Notes under the pieces: generated by a model
What the model was told of the DNA's origin: nothing
The model's input: the letters and a program-made list of their open reading frames with translations, nothing else
Databases searched by the model: none
Program-made: the position numbers and the translations under genes
Source of the DNA: Bacteroidales bacterium
Lineage (GTDB): Bacteria; Bacteroidota; Bacteroidia; Bacteroidales; UBA932
Assembly (NCBI GenBank): GCA_015060205.1
Contig: SUYY01000024.1
Location: 1-38,416 of the forward strand
DNA length: 38,416 nt
Direction: 5' to 3'
Part shown: in pieces, positions 1 to 8,058 of the stretch
How the letters are laid out: every line of letters begins with the position of its first letter
How positions within the stretch are numbered: the first letter of the stretch is position 1

Positions 1-19
1 TTGCGATAAGGGTTGTCAT
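1..19 (-). CDS. possible start of a gene leaving the window
   Basis: An ATG at 17-19 (minus strand) follows the outward promoter at 47-77 by about 20 transcribed bases and opens a frame reading M-T-T-L-I-A to the edge. Only six codons are visible, so the product cannot be named and the start may be wrong. Confidence 0.2.
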
Positions 20-46
20 CCCTTCGACGAATTCCCTATGACTCTG

Positions 47-77
47 CAAAGATATGCAGTTTTTCTCTATTTGCAAA
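47..77 (-). promoter_or_regulatory. Bacteroidota-type promoter facing out of the window
   Basis: On the minus strand a TTTG (plus 74-77) is followed after exactly 19 bases by TATCTTTG (plus 47-54), matching the phylum consensus TTTG-N19-21-TAnnTTTG. Transcription would begin near base 40 and run left out of the window. Confidence 0.6.
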
Positions 78-337
78 ACCTATACTTATCAACTTCAAAA
101 AGGTGTATCAAAATGGGTATTGAATCTTTAAATTCTGCCATTTTGTATAGTGTTAGTTTATATTTTCATCTACATCGTACAAATATCCCGGACCCCGGCC
201 ATAAAAAAGGGCTCTTTTCTGGACGGCGCTCTCATTTTGCCATCCACGGCCAGAAAAACGACCGATTTTCTGGCCAGGAAAAGAAAAAGCCTCTCAAAGG
301 AGATGCTAAAATTCCAATCATATAGATCCTCACGTCG
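78..337. other. gene-free stretch with a hairpin
   Basis: I see no convincing gene here. Short frames exist on the plus strand but have no recognisable protein, start context or composition. It holds one good inverted repeat, 248-275, with 10-base arms (GGCCAGAAAA / TTTTCTGGCC) around an 8-base loop, followed by an A-rich rather than a T-rich tail, so it is not a clear terminator for either strand. Confidence 0.4.
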
Positions 338-505
338 CTTCGCTCCTCAGGATGACAGGGAGGTGGCTTCGCTCCTCAGGATGACAGGGAGGTGGCTTCG
401 CTCCTCAGGATGACAAGGGTGGAGAACTTCGTTCCTCAAGATGACTTGGAGGACTATGTTCCTCAGGATGACAGAAAGAACAACGATCCTCAGGATGACA
501 GGTGC
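338..505. repeat. 29-bp tandem repeat (CTCAGGATGACAG family)
   Basis: Three near-identical units with a 29-base period start at 338, 367 and 396, each containing CTTCGCTCCTCAGGATGACA. They are followed by about three decayed units up to about 505 (TTCCTCAAGATGAC, TTCCTCAGGATGAC, ATCCTCAGGATGAC). The same core is a widespread intergenic repeat in bacterial genomes and often yields false translations containing HPEERS; the minus-strand frame here does exactly that. It lies just downstream of prfB. Confidence 0.75.
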
Positions 506-552
506 GGCACCATTGTCACGGGATGATAGGGTACGGGATCGTGTCGGAAGGG

Positions 553-1662
553 CTAGTTGGTGCCTCCCATCAGGAACACCTTCATGAAGTCGTTGAGATC
601 GCCGTCGAGGACTCCCTGGGTGTCGGAGGTCTCGTGGCCGGTACGCAGGTCCTTGACCATCTTGTATGGATGAAGGACGTAACTGCGTATCTGGGATCCC
701 CATTCTATCTTCTTTTTCTGTCCCTCAAGTTCGGCCTGTTTTTCCTGACGCTTCTTGAGTTCTATGTCATAGAGACGTGACTTGAGGATTCTGAGAGCAT
801 TCTGTCTGTTGTCCAACTGCGAACGTGTCTCTGTATTCTCTACCACGATACCGGAAGGAATATGCCTCACACGCACTCCGGTCTCGACCTTGTTCACATT
901 CTGTCCGCCGGCTCCGCTTGAACGGTAGGTATCCCATTCGAGGTCAGCCGGATTGATTTCGATTTCTATGGTATCATCGACCAAAGGATATACAAAAACT
1001 GAAGAGAACGTAGTCTGACGCTTACCCTGGGCATTGAAAGGAGAAATGCGTACGAGCCTGTGCACTCCACTTTCCGCCTTAAGATAACCGAATGCGTAAT
1101 CACCCTCAACCTGCATGGTAACAGACTTTATGCCTGCATCCTCACCCTCGAGTTCATCGGTGATCGTAACCTTATATCCGTTACGTTCAGCCCAACGGAC
1201 ATACATTCTCATGAGCATCGCCGACCAGTCGTTTGATTCCGTTCCGCCGGCACCTGAATTTATGGTAAGGACGGCACCGAGATTATCGCCCTCTTCACCC
1301 AGCATATTACGCAATTCCAGCGCCTCAAGTTCTTCCAATGCAGCCTTATAGGCACTCTCAAGTTCCTGAACCTCATCGGTATTCTCATCCTCTGCGCCTT
1401 CAAGACTGTCCTTTGCAAAATCATAAAGCACATTAAGGTCATCCACCTCTGCCGCAACCTTATCGTATCCGTTCACCCAGAACTTCACTCCTGAAAGTTC
1501 TTTCAGAAACTTCTCCGCCTCTTTCGGATCGTCCCAGAAATCTGGAGCCAGAGTCTTCTGGGTCTTCTGCTCGACCTCTTCTCGCCGGGCTTCCACATTT
1601 ATACATTTTCCAAGAGTGAGGACACGCTGCTGCAGTTCCTTTATGTTTTCTATGTTTATCAT
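553..1662 (-). CDS. prfB: peptide chain release factor 2
   Basis: 369 residues, the usual length for RF2, which recognises UGA and UAA stops and triggers peptide release on the ribosome. The stop-codon recognition tripeptide S-P-F is at 207-209 and the catalytic G-G-Q at 252-254 in the context SSGAGGQNVNK. The N-terminal helical domain covers about 1-110. The gene is one uninterrupted frame: the programmed +1 frameshift and in-frame UGA found near codon 25 in many bacteria are absent, the corresponding region reading LGKCINVEARRE. The start is the ATG at 1660-1662, about 20 bases after a TATATTTG promoter element. The protein ends next to the 29-bp repeat array, and no neighbour shares its direction closely. 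Confidence 0.97.
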   Translation of the reverse strand: MINIENIKELQQRVLTLGKCINVEARREEVEQKTQKTLAPDFWDDPKEAEKFLKELSGVKFWVNGYDKVAAEVDDLNVLYDFAKDSLEGAEDENTDEVQELESAYKAALEELEALELRNMLGEEGDNLGAVLTINSGAGGTESNDWSAMLMRMYVRWAERNGYKVTITDELEGEDAGIKSVTMQVEGDYAFGYLKAESGVHRLVRISPFNAQGKRQTTFSSVFVYPLVDDTIEIEINPADLEWDTYRSSGAGGQNVNKVETGVRVRHIPSGIVVENTETRSQLDNRQNALRILKSRLYDIELKKRQEKQAELEGQKKKIEWGSQIRSYVLHPYKMVKDLRTGHETSDTQGVLDGDLNDFMKVFLMGGTN

Positions 1663-1681
1663 TTCGGTCGTTTAAATCATG

Positions 1682-1689
1682 CAAATATA
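1682..1689 (-). promoter_or_regulatory. -7 element of prfB
   Basis: TATATTTG on the minus strand fits TAnnTTTG, 20 bases upstream of the prfB ATG. No clear -33 TTTG was seen at the expected distance. Confidence 0.5.
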
Positions 1690-1705
1690 ATATAATTTAT
1701 GAAAA

Positions 1706-1825
1706 GATGTCTCGACTACGCTCGACATGACAGGAGAAGACAGATGTCTCGACTATGCTCGACATGACAGGAGAAGACAGATGTCTCGACTATGCTCGAC
1801 ACGACATGACAGGAGGACACACATG
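1706..1825. repeat. 37-bp tandem repeat (TCGACTATGCTCGACATGACA family)
   Basis: Units begin at 1706, 1743 and 1780, a strict 37-base period. Each opens GATGTCTCGACTA(C/T)GCTCGAC and ends ATGACAGGAGAAGACA; a partial ATGACAGGAGGACAC tail follows the third. Each unit contains the near-palindrome GTCTCGACTATGCTCGAC. It fills the gap between the divergently transcribed prfB and the DUF4491 gene. Confidence 0.75.
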
Positions 1826-1885
1826 ACAGAGAAGGCAAGATGACAAGGGAACACGACATGACAGGCATATCTCCAAAGATTTCAC

Positions 1886-1893
1886 TATATTTG
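1886..1893 (+). promoter_or_regulatory. -7 element of the DUF4491 gene
   Basis: TATATTTG matches TAnnTTTG and lies 21 bases before the ATG at 1915, implying a leader of roughly 15 bases. No -33 box is evident. Confidence 0.45.
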
Positions 1894-1914
1894 CCGCCTC
1901 AAACACGAATCGAC

Positions 1915-2205
1915 ATGAACTTTGAAGGAATAATAGTAGGACTGGCCACATTTCTGATAATCGGTCTGTTCCACCCAATAGTGATAAAGGCAGAATATCA
2001 TTTCGGAAAGGAGTGCTGGTGGGTCTTCCTGCTTGCAGGACTCGGATTTGCCGCACTGTCTCTTTTCATCGACAGCATAGTATGGTCCACAATAACCGGA
2101 GTTACAGCATTCTCATGCTTCTGGTCCATCAAGGAACTCATAGACCAGGAGAAAAGGGTAAGCAAGGGCTGGTTTCCTGCAAATCCGAAAAGGAAAAAGT
2201 CCTAG
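1915..2205 (+). CDS. small integral membrane protein, DUF4491 family
   Basis: 96 residues from the ATG at 1915. An upstream in-frame ATG at 1840 was not chosen because it lies within the repeat region and before the likely promoter. The chain begins MNFEGIIVGLATFLIIGLFHP and has three hydrophobic segments at about 4-22, 36-53 and 57-72, then a basic tail ending NPKRKKS, predicted on the cytoplasmic side. Family resemblance is to DUF4491, a short Bacteroidota membrane protein of unknown function. It converges with asnA; their stops overlap in the palindrome CTAG at 2202-2205. Confidence 0.75.
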   Translation: MNFEGIIVGLATFLIIGLFHPIVIKAEYHFGKECWWVFLLAGLGFAALSLFIDSIVWSTITGVTAFSCFWSIKELIDQEKRVSKGWFPANPKRKKS

Positions 2206-3239
2206 ACCAGATCGATTCCTGCCTCATGGCAGACCTGGCACATATCCTCCGGCCAGATGCTTGACTGTATTTCTCCGATATGCGCCTTGCGCAGCAGGAA
2301 CATACACAGTCGTGACTGACCGATACCTCCACCGATAGTATAAGGAAGTTCACCGTCAAGGAGCATGCGGTGATACATAAGATCAGACTTCCACTCCTCG
2401 GCACGTATCTTCAACTGCCTGCGGAGCGCCTGCTCATCCACTCTGATACCCATGCTGGACACTTCGAAAGCACTGTTAAGAACAGGGTTCCAGAGCATCA
2501 GGTCGCCGTTAAGTCCGTCATATCCATCCTCATTACGGGTAGTCCAGTCGTCATAGTCCGCTGCCCTGCCGTCATGGATGGTACCATCTGAAAGTTCTCC
2601 GCCTATACCTATGATGAACACGGCCTTGTGCTTCTTCACAATGGCATTTTCCCTTTCCTTAGGAGTCAGATTAGGATACTGATGCAGCAGTTGTTCAGAA
2701 TGTATGAAGAATATCTCCTCCGGAAGCATAGGCTCGATCTGAGGAAACTCCACGTACAGTTTGTTTTCGGTCACCTTGATTGCCTCATAAATCCTCCTTA
2801 CGGTCTTTTTCAGAAAAGCGAGATTACGCTCCTCCTTGCCGATAACCTTCTCCCAGTCCCACTGGTCCACATAAATCGAATGTATGTTGTCCAGTTCCTC
2901 ATCAGGGCGGAGGGCATTCATATCCGTATATATTCCCCTACCCTGCGTCACTCCCATCTGCGCAAGTTTGATTCTTTTCCACTTTGCCAGAGAATGTACG
3001 ACCTCAGCCTTCTGCTCATCCATGTCCTTGATAGGGAATGCCACAGGACGCTCCACTCCGTTAAGGTCGTCATTAAGACCGGTTCCGCTCAGGACCACCA
3101 TCGGTGCAGTGACGCGGAGAAGAGCCAACTGCGCTGAAAGGTTATCCTGAAACATATCTTTTACGGCCTTGATGGCCTTTTCGGTATTTTCTACGCTGCC
3201 AAGAATATTACGGTAGCCTTCGGGGAGATATAGTGACAT
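2202..3239 (-). CDS. asnA: aspartate-ammonia ligase (asparagine synthetase A)
   Basis: 345 residues, normal for AsnA, which makes asparagine from aspartate, ammonia and ATP in the cytosol through an aspartyl-AMP intermediate; its fold is that of class II aminoacyl-tRNA synthetases. Family stretches visible include VVLSGTGLNDDLNGVERPV near residues 48-66, TDMNALRPDEELDNIHSIYVDQWDWE near 105-130, and the C-terminal motif GGGIGQSRLCMFLL near 303-316, which is the motif 3-like ATP site. The ATG at 3237-3239 is followed directly by the family start SLYLPEGY. It is transcribed alone from a TATATTTG promoter element, divergent from murI. Confidence 0.96.
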   Translation of the reverse strand: MSLYLPEGYRNILGSVENTEKAIKAVKDMFQDNLSAQLALLRVTAPMVVLSGTGLNDDLNGVERPVAFPIKDMDEQKAEVVHSLAKWKRIKLAQMGVTQGRGIYTDMNALRPDEELDNIHSIYVDQWDWEKVIGKEERNLAFLKKTVRRIYEAIKVTENKLYVEFPQIEPMLPEEIFFIHSEQLLHQYPNLTPKERENAIVKKHKAVFIIGIGGELSDGTIHDGRAADYDDWTTRNEDGYDGLNGDLMLWNPVLNSAFEVSSMGIRVDEQALRRQLKIRAEEWKSDLMYHRMLLDGELPYTIGGGIGQSRLCMFLLRKAHIGEIQSSIWPEDMCQVCHEAGIDLV

Positions 3240-3261
3240 CGTTTCTCGTTTTATGAACGTG

Positions 3262-3269
3262 CAAATATA
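3262..3269 (-). promoter_or_regulatory. -7 element of asnA
   Basis: TATATTTG on the minus strand lies 22 bases before the asnA ATG. It sits in a 112-base gap shared with the divergent murI promoter. Confidence 0.5.
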
Positions 3270-3342
3270 ATGAAAAGATTCTTCACTTTGTCCAGAATGA
3301 CATATTCAGCGTGGAATGAACAGTTTTTGTGCCGATAATTAC

Positions 3343-3350
3343 TATATTTG
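3343..3350 (+). promoter_or_regulatory. -7 element of murI
   Basis: TATATTTG is followed directly by CATGGATATGATCGG, so the expected transcription start (about 3356-3358) falls on or beside the candidate ATGs at 3352 and 3358. A TTTG at 3326-3329 is only 13 bases upstream, too close for a normal -33 box. Confidence 0.45.
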
Positions 3351-3351
3351 C

Positions 3352-4158
3352 ATGGATATGATCGGAATATTTGACTCAGGAGTAGGCGGACTGTCCGTTT
3401 TCAGGGAGATAAGGAAACTGCTTCCTGAGGAAAAATATATCTATTTCTCTGATAATGCGTACTGTCCCTATGGAGAGAAGTCCAGAGAACAGATTACCGA
3501 AAGAGCGAGGAAGATAACGGACTTCATGCTGAGCAAAGGTGCAGACATCATAGTCGTGGCATGCAACACCGCCACAGCGGCGGCAATAAAGACTCTCCGA
3601 GAAGAATACTCCCAGCCAAACAGCCATGTAAGGGAACTTACCGACGGCAAGATGGACAGAGTGAGTTTCATTGGCATGGAACCCGCCGTAAAGCCGGCTG
3701 CCGCCATCACAAAGACCGGAACAATCGGAGTCCTTGCCACAGCCGGCACCCTTAAGGCCGACAAATACCGCGACACAAAAGGCAGGCACGCTGAAGATGT
3801 GACTGTGGTCGAGCATATAGGGAAAGGTTTTGTCGAACTCGTGGAAAGCGGGAACACAACCGGTCCCAAGGCCGAATCAACTGTAATGGAAAGTATCGAA
3901 CCTCTTCTGGATGCCGGAGCGGACACCATAGTTCTGGGATGCACCCACTACCCTTTCCTGAAGGAAACCATCGAAAAGGTCGCTTCACAACTTACACCCG
4001 AACGTCATATCTTCATCATCGACCCTGCCCCTGCAGTGGCGAAGCATCTGATAGACATCATGACTGCAGAAAACATAATAAAGCGTGAAGGGTTTTCACT
4101 TTCCCTCCACGCTTCCGGTGATGATTCCGTACTGGTAAAGATGTCTGAAAATCTCTAG
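3352..4158 (+). CDS. murI: glutamate racemase
   Basis: MurI interconverts L- and D-glutamate, supplying D-Glu for peptidoglycan. From the ATG at 3352 the protein has 268 residues and opens MDMIGIFDSGVGGLSVFREI, the family N-terminus with the catalytic-site Asp-Ser. The two catalytic cysteines are at C71 (VVACNTATA) and C197 (VLGCTHYPF). An upstream in-frame ATG at 3316 would add 12 unconserved residues and lies before the promoter element, so it was rejected; the ATG at 3358 is also possible. Its stop shares a CTAG with the convergent gene at 4155. Confidence 0.95.
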   Translation: MDMIGIFDSGVGGLSVFREIRKLLPEEKYIYFSDNAYCPYGEKSREQITERARKITDFMLSKGADIIVVACNTATAAAIKTLREEYSQPNSHVRELTDGKMDRVSFIGMEPAVKPAAAITKTGTIGVLATAGTLKADKYRDTKGRHAEDVTVVEHIGKGFVELVESGNTTGPKAESTVMESIEPLLDAGADTIVLGCTHYPFLKETIEKVASQLTPERHIFIIDPAPAVAKHLIDIMTAENIIKREGFSLSLHASGDDSVLVKMSENL

Positions 4159-5555
4159 TTCATCTGTCCGAGTACTTCAAAATATGGTTTTCCGTCGCTG
4201 ATGGTCATCTGATAGATCGTATCATCTACGCGGTAATATTTTTCTCCGTTCAGAATCACTGTATCAAAATCCTCAGGAAGACTTTCTACCAATGCACCCG
4301 CCGGTGGAACTATCACGTAATATTGTCCGTCTGCTGCCTGAGAATAGAACACTCCGTCCTGATAATAGTATGATGCCGATGCTGAAGCATAACTTTGTAT
4401 AAGTCCCAACTGATTTGCCTTTCCATATGCTTCATACGCCTTTGGCTGCGACTGTGCTATCATCTGATTCTGTGATGCTATAGTAGCATTGTTCTGTGCG
4501 ATGATCTGATTCTGCTGTGCTATATAGGCATTGTTCTCGCTGATTGTATTGTACGTATTCGCTACAGTATTATAATATGACAGTTTCACAGCGGTCCAGG
4601 CTATGTCTGAAATGATGTTGGCCGCAAGCGACGTTCCGAAAGGTGGACGGCATATCACATAATAACCATTGTAAGGACGATACCAAATGTCATTGTATAT
4701 ATAGTATGTCACTCCTCCGAAAAGGTGTCTGCGCGCATATACAGGAAGTGACCTTACTCTATAGCCGTAATAATGAGGATGACTTGTCCAATGGTAGGTC
4801 GGTCTGCTGTAGTGCATGAAATCACGGTCTCTCGGATGTACTCTGTCAGGCCTTGGATGTGGTCTTCCCGGTCTCACACTTATAGGTTTGTGGTGGTCTC
4901 CCGGCTTGAATTCAGGCTGTCCAGGCTTTGGGCTGTGTTTGTCCGGTCTTGCAGCAGGTGGATTACCGGAAGGACGTCCCACAGTTGCAGTCGGTCTGTT
5001 TCCTGCAGGTTTTCTGTCAGAAGGCTTCATATCCGGCTTTGGCCTGTTGTTATCCGGTCTTGCAACCGCTCCTGTATTTCCTGACGGTCTGCCTGAAGAT
5101 ACATTTCCAGACGGACGGTTGCCCTGAGTATTTCCCGAAGGTCGTCCGGAAGACACATTGCCGGACGGACGGTCTTTCTGGACATTGCTTGAAGGGCGAG
5201 TCGAGGTATTGCCTGCAGGTCTTCCGCTTGTTGTGCCGCCGGAAGGACGTACCGCCGCAGAATTTCCTTTAGATGAAGACGGTCTCGAAACACTTCCTGA
5301 TGACGAACGGGATGACGACTGCTGACGTACTGCACCTGATGATGAACCTGATCTTGTGCCTGAAGAACGGGACACCGAACCTGATGAAGAACGGGATGAC
5401 GAACTTGAGGATGAGCGTGATACCGTACTTGAGGATGAGCGCGACGATGAAGATGATCTTGAATTTCCACGCGACTGCGCATACGAATCAGACTGAGAGG
5501 CTGCCAATGCAAGGCATACAAGCATTGCAGCAAGATTTTTAGCAGATAACCTCAT
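4155..5555 (-). CDS. secreted Ser/Arg-rich protein with DUF6515-like C-terminus
   Basis: 466 residues. A signal peptide covers about 1-26 (ending in SDSYAQS). Residues 28-110 are a low-complexity Ser/Arg tract (SRSSSS, SGSVSRSS), and about 110-165 carries repeats of RPSGN(V/T)SSG. Residues 165-245 are Pro, Lys, Arg and His rich. After YHWTSHPHYYGYRVRSLP (about 252) comes a structured part with the hydrophobic stretch GTSLAANIISDIAW, an Asn/Gln-rich segment (IAQQNQIIAQNNATIASQNQ, about 345-365) and two YY-type modules (YYYQDGVFYS, ILNGEKYYRVDDTIYQM) that resemble DUF6515 of Bacteroidota exported proteins. Function unknown; the basic tail could bind polyanionic cell-wall or outer-membrane material, which is inference. 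Confidence 0.75.
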   Translation of the reverse strand: MRLSAKNLAAMLVCLALAASQSDSYAQSRGNSRSSSSSRSSSSTVSRSSSSSSSRSSSGSVSRSSGTRSGSSSGAVRQQSSSRSSSGSVSRPSSSKGNSAAVRPSGGTTSGRPAGNTSTRPSSNVQKDRPSGNVSSGRPSGNTQGNRPSGNVSSGRPSGNTGAVARPDNNRPKPDMKPSDRKPAGNRPTATVGRPSGNPPAARPDKHSPKPGQPEFKPGDHHKPISVRPGRPHPRPDRVHPRDRDFMHYSRPTYHWTSHPHYYGYRVRSLPVYARRHLFGGVTYYIYNDIWYRPYNGYYVICRPPFGTSLAANIISDIAWTAVKLSYYNTVANTYNTISENNAYIAQQNQIIAQNNATIASQNQMIAQSQPKAYEAYGKANQLGLIQSYASASASYYYQDGVFYSQAADGQYYVIVPPAGALVESLPEDFDTVILNGEKYYRVDDTIYQMTISDGKPYFEVLGQMN

Positions 5556-5630
5556 AGTTTTTAAAATTAAGGAAACCGTAATAGAAGTAACTTTGCCTGA
5601 AAAGAGGTAAGACTAAAACAGTTTCAAAGG

Positions 5631-6884
5631 TTAATAGATGTGGTACTTCTGCGATAAGGTACGAAAAGCCTCTTCGTCTTTCCGCCAGTATTCCTTAATG
5701 TCTTCGAATCTGTACCTGTTGCTGAATTCCTTTCTAACATAATCCGTGCCACAAACTTTATCGAACGACCCGTAGCCCTTGATGATATCGAAAGCCTTCT
5801 TATCAGGCCAAAGTTCAGCAACCGCCTGCATCACAAGGAATTGTACCTCAGTTATCCTTGCTTTTTCATAGTCTGTGAAAAAGAATTGAAGCCCCTTTAC
5901 AAGTTCCCCCTTCAGAGATCCGGAAAACGGTTTATACCATATGGTTCTGAATGCGACGCCCTCCATCTGATAACATTCCAGACGTGCCTTCAGAGCCAGA
6001 GGGTCCAGCCACAAGGCACCGAACACCTCAAAAGGCAGGGTATATCCGACACCTATGTTCATGAAACCGTAAAGGTCGCCACAGATTCCCGAAGAAGCAT
6101 AGTATACAGGAGTATGTTTGAACGGAATGTTTGGAGACGGAAGCACCCAAGGCAAGCCAGTGTCCTCGTAAAGCATATCCCTTTTCCAACCTTTCATCGG
6201 GATCACAGTCAGATTGCACTTTACCGGATCCTGATCTCCTTTCTGACCGCAGTTCAGACCTTCCTCATTGACAAGAACGGCTACCTCGCCGACTGTAAGT
6301 CCGTATACATAAGGTATCTTATACTGACTCACGAAGGAATGGAAGCCCGGTTCAACGTAGCACCCCTCTATCTTATTACCACCCAACGGATTAGGCCTAT
6401 CAAGAACCATCACTTCAATATCAAGTGGAGCACATGCCTCCATCACAAGACCCAGCGTGCTGATATATGTATATGAACGCACTCCCACATCCTGAATATC
6501 GTATACCATCACGTCGATCCCCTTCAGCATTTCAGGGGTCGGCTTACGGGTTGCGCCGTAGAGGGAATACACAGGAAGCCCTGTGGCTTCATCAATGGAA
6601 TCGGTAATCTTTCCTCCGGCATAAACATCTCCCCTAACTCCATGCTCAGGTCCGAACAAAGCCACAAGATTGACCTGAGGAGCCTCAAACAATATTTCTA
6701 TCGTGGACTTCAGATTTGAGTCAACACCACTGGGATTGGTGACCAGACCGACACGTTTTCCTTTTAGTTCCTTGAAGCCATGGTCCCGAAGCACTTCTAT
6801 GCCTGTCTTTACTGCCGGCTGTGCAGCAAAGGCCATGACCGAAGTCACGAGCAGGACAAGAGTCGATGAAAGTTTCTTTCTCAT
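5631..6884 (-). CDS. namZ: exo-beta-N-acetylmuramidase NamZ (former DUF1343)
   Basis: 417 residues with a signal peptide of about 20 residues (MRKKLSSTLVLLVTSVMAFA). NamZ-family enzymes remove terminal MurNAc from the non-reducing end of peptidoglycan fragments outside the cytoplasm. Family stretches visible: GKRVGLVTNPSGVD (about 43-56), LFGPEHGVRGDVYAGG (about 76-91), MVYDIQDVGVRSYTY (about 125-139), MVLDRPNPLGG (about 158-168) and LPWVLPSPNIP (about 246-256). Catalytic Glu is probably in GPEHG. The gene starts 15 bases after the serpin stop and is the last gene of an ampG-serpin-namZ run. The pairing with an AmpG-like permease supports a MurNAc salvage role. Confidence 0.9.
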   Translation of the reverse strand: MRKKLSSTLVLLVTSVMAFAAQPAVKTGIEVLRDHGFKELKGKRVGLVTNPSGVDSNLKSTIEILFEAPQVNLVALFGPEHGVRGDVYAGGKITDSIDEATGLPVYSLYGATRKPTPEMLKGIDVMVYDIQDVGVRSYTYISTLGLVMEACAPLDIEVMVLDRPNPLGGNKIEGCYVEPGFHSFVSQYKIPYVYGLTVGEVAVLVNEEGLNCGQKGDQDPVKCNLTVIPMKGWKRDMLYEDTGLPWVLPSPNIPFKHTPVYYASSGICGDLYGFMNIGVGYTLPFEVFGALWLDPLALKARLECYQMEGVAFRTIWYKPFSGSLKGELVKGLQFFFTDYEKARITEVQFLVMQAVAELWPDKKAFDIIKGYGSFDKVCGTDYVRKEFSNRYRFEDIKEYWRKDEEAFRTLSQKYHIY

Positions 6885-6899
6885 AGGTTATGAATTTTA

Positions 6900-8048
6900 T
6901 TACAGATTTACAATTTTTCCGGCAAAAAGTATCTTGTTGTTCTCACCGTCGGCAATCACAAAGAAAAACGGCCGGTCCACCCTCATGACAGGCACCTTGG
7001 CTACAGGTCTTGCACTTGTGAGGCGTATCTGTGCCGATGTCACTGCCGCGGCCTCCGTACCCTTCTCCGACACATCGATATAGCATTTCTGCTTCACAAG
7101 GTCAAGCACAAGAGGTCCCATCTCTGCGATGCCGCTGAAATCCGCTGCCGGCGTAAAGGCGGTCTTTATTCCCATGTTCTGCAAAGGCTTGTTAAGAAGC
7201 ATGGATGTCTCGACCTTGAATTTAGGCATCATGAAACGGACTTCCTGCTGGGAAAGCATATCCATCGCCGCAGAATATACGGATGCATCCATCTTGGAAA
7301 GCAACTTGTCCATATCCTCACCTTCAGGAGGAAGGACCACGTACATGGCATACTCCAGACCAAGATAAGGCAACCGGATCATCTGGAATCCCTGATGCTC
7401 GGCATACATGTAATAACCTTTATTGCTCATCATCCTGACTTTGGACTGTCTGGTCAGGCCATTGAATGTCTGATCCGTGGTCAAGGCCGGATCAAATTCA
7501 TTTTCCCATGGAGCATTGAAATACAGCGCATTGATCAGTACCATCACATTGCCCGGGTCAAGGCGGTCGATGATTTCGGTTATCTTGCCGTTGGTATGTT
7601 CGCTGCACCAGTTGTTTATTGCCTTTATAGTGACAGGATCCGCAAAATTCTCCACGTCAAGAAATGCGTCAAAGTCCTTTTCGAGAAGATTCACATATCT
7701 GTTGCGAGGGCTGAAATTATCATCTATCCACACCGAATTGGCGGATTTGACAATGACGGTATCATTGCCGCCGAGGTCTTCCGCCTTGTAAAGCACTCCA
7801 CCGAGGGCATTGTCAAATTCCACTCTTGTCTGTCCCTCAGCACCTTCTGCAAGCATGGAAAGAGCCACGGCCGCACTATAAGGAGAGACTACGACATTTT
7901 CCGACTTTGGCGTCACATCACTTACATTCTTGAGCAATGATATGGCCAGCCCTTTCTGAGATGCCTCTACCGGCGCAATGTATTTCGGTCCACATGAAGT
8001 CATGACAAGAATCGCTGTAAGGATGGTTGGAAGTAGTTTGCTTTTCAT
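6900..8048 (-). CDS. serpin-family protease inhibitor, lipoprotein
   Basis: 382 residues from the ATG at 8046-8048, which opens a lipoprotein signal MKSKLLPTILTAILVMTSCG with acylated Cys19. A longer in-frame start exists but would place 24 extra residues, overlapping ampG, before the signal. The serpin core is clear: VVVSPYSAAVALSMLAEGA near the N-terminus, VLINALYFNAPWENEF in the middle, and a C-terminal RPFFFVIADGENNKILFAGKI. The reactive-loop hinge EKGTEAAAVT at about 328-337 is of the inhibitory type (small residues at P12-P9). The loop between hinge and RPF is about five residues longer than in alpha-1-antitrypsin, so P1 cannot be fixed; candidates lie in IRLTSAR. It would face the periplasm or surface. 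It sits between ampG (10 bases upstream) and namZ (15 bases downstream). Confidence 0.92.
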   Translation of the reverse strand: MKSKLLPTILTAILVMTSCGPKYIAPVEASQKGLAISLLKNVSDVTPKSENVVVSPYSAAVALSMLAEGAEGQTRVEFDNALGGVLYKAEDLGGNDTVIVKSANSVWIDDNFSPRNRYVNLLEKDFDAFLDVENFADPVTIKAINNWCSEHTNGKITEIIDRLDPGNVMVLINALYFNAPWENEFDPALTTDQTFNGLTRQSKVRMMSNKGYYMYAEHQGFQMIRLPYLGLEYAMYVVLPPEGEDMDKLLSKMDASVYSAAMDMLSQQEVRFMMPKFKVETSMLLNKPLQNMGIKTAFTPAADFSGIAEMGPLVLDLVKQKCYIDVSEKGTEAAAVTSAQIRLTSARPVAKVPVMRVDRPFFFVIADGENNKILFAGKIVNL

Positions 8049-8058
8049 AATTTCAGAT

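Noticed and set aside
338..505. CRISPR array
   Set aside because: The 29-base units are contiguous tandem repeats without unique spacers, and no cas gene is present.
347..703. Minus-strand frame of about 118 codons with HPEERS-like text
   Set aside because: It is a translation of the 29-bp repeat array and then overlaps prfB out of frame; no start context or family.
1706..1825. CRISPR array
   Set aside because: Strict 37-base tandem units with no spacer sequence.
4773..5542. Several plus-strand frames opposite the Ser/Arg-rich gene
   Set aside because: Products of the low-complexity repeats; the minus-strand frame has a signal peptide and a family-like C-terminus.
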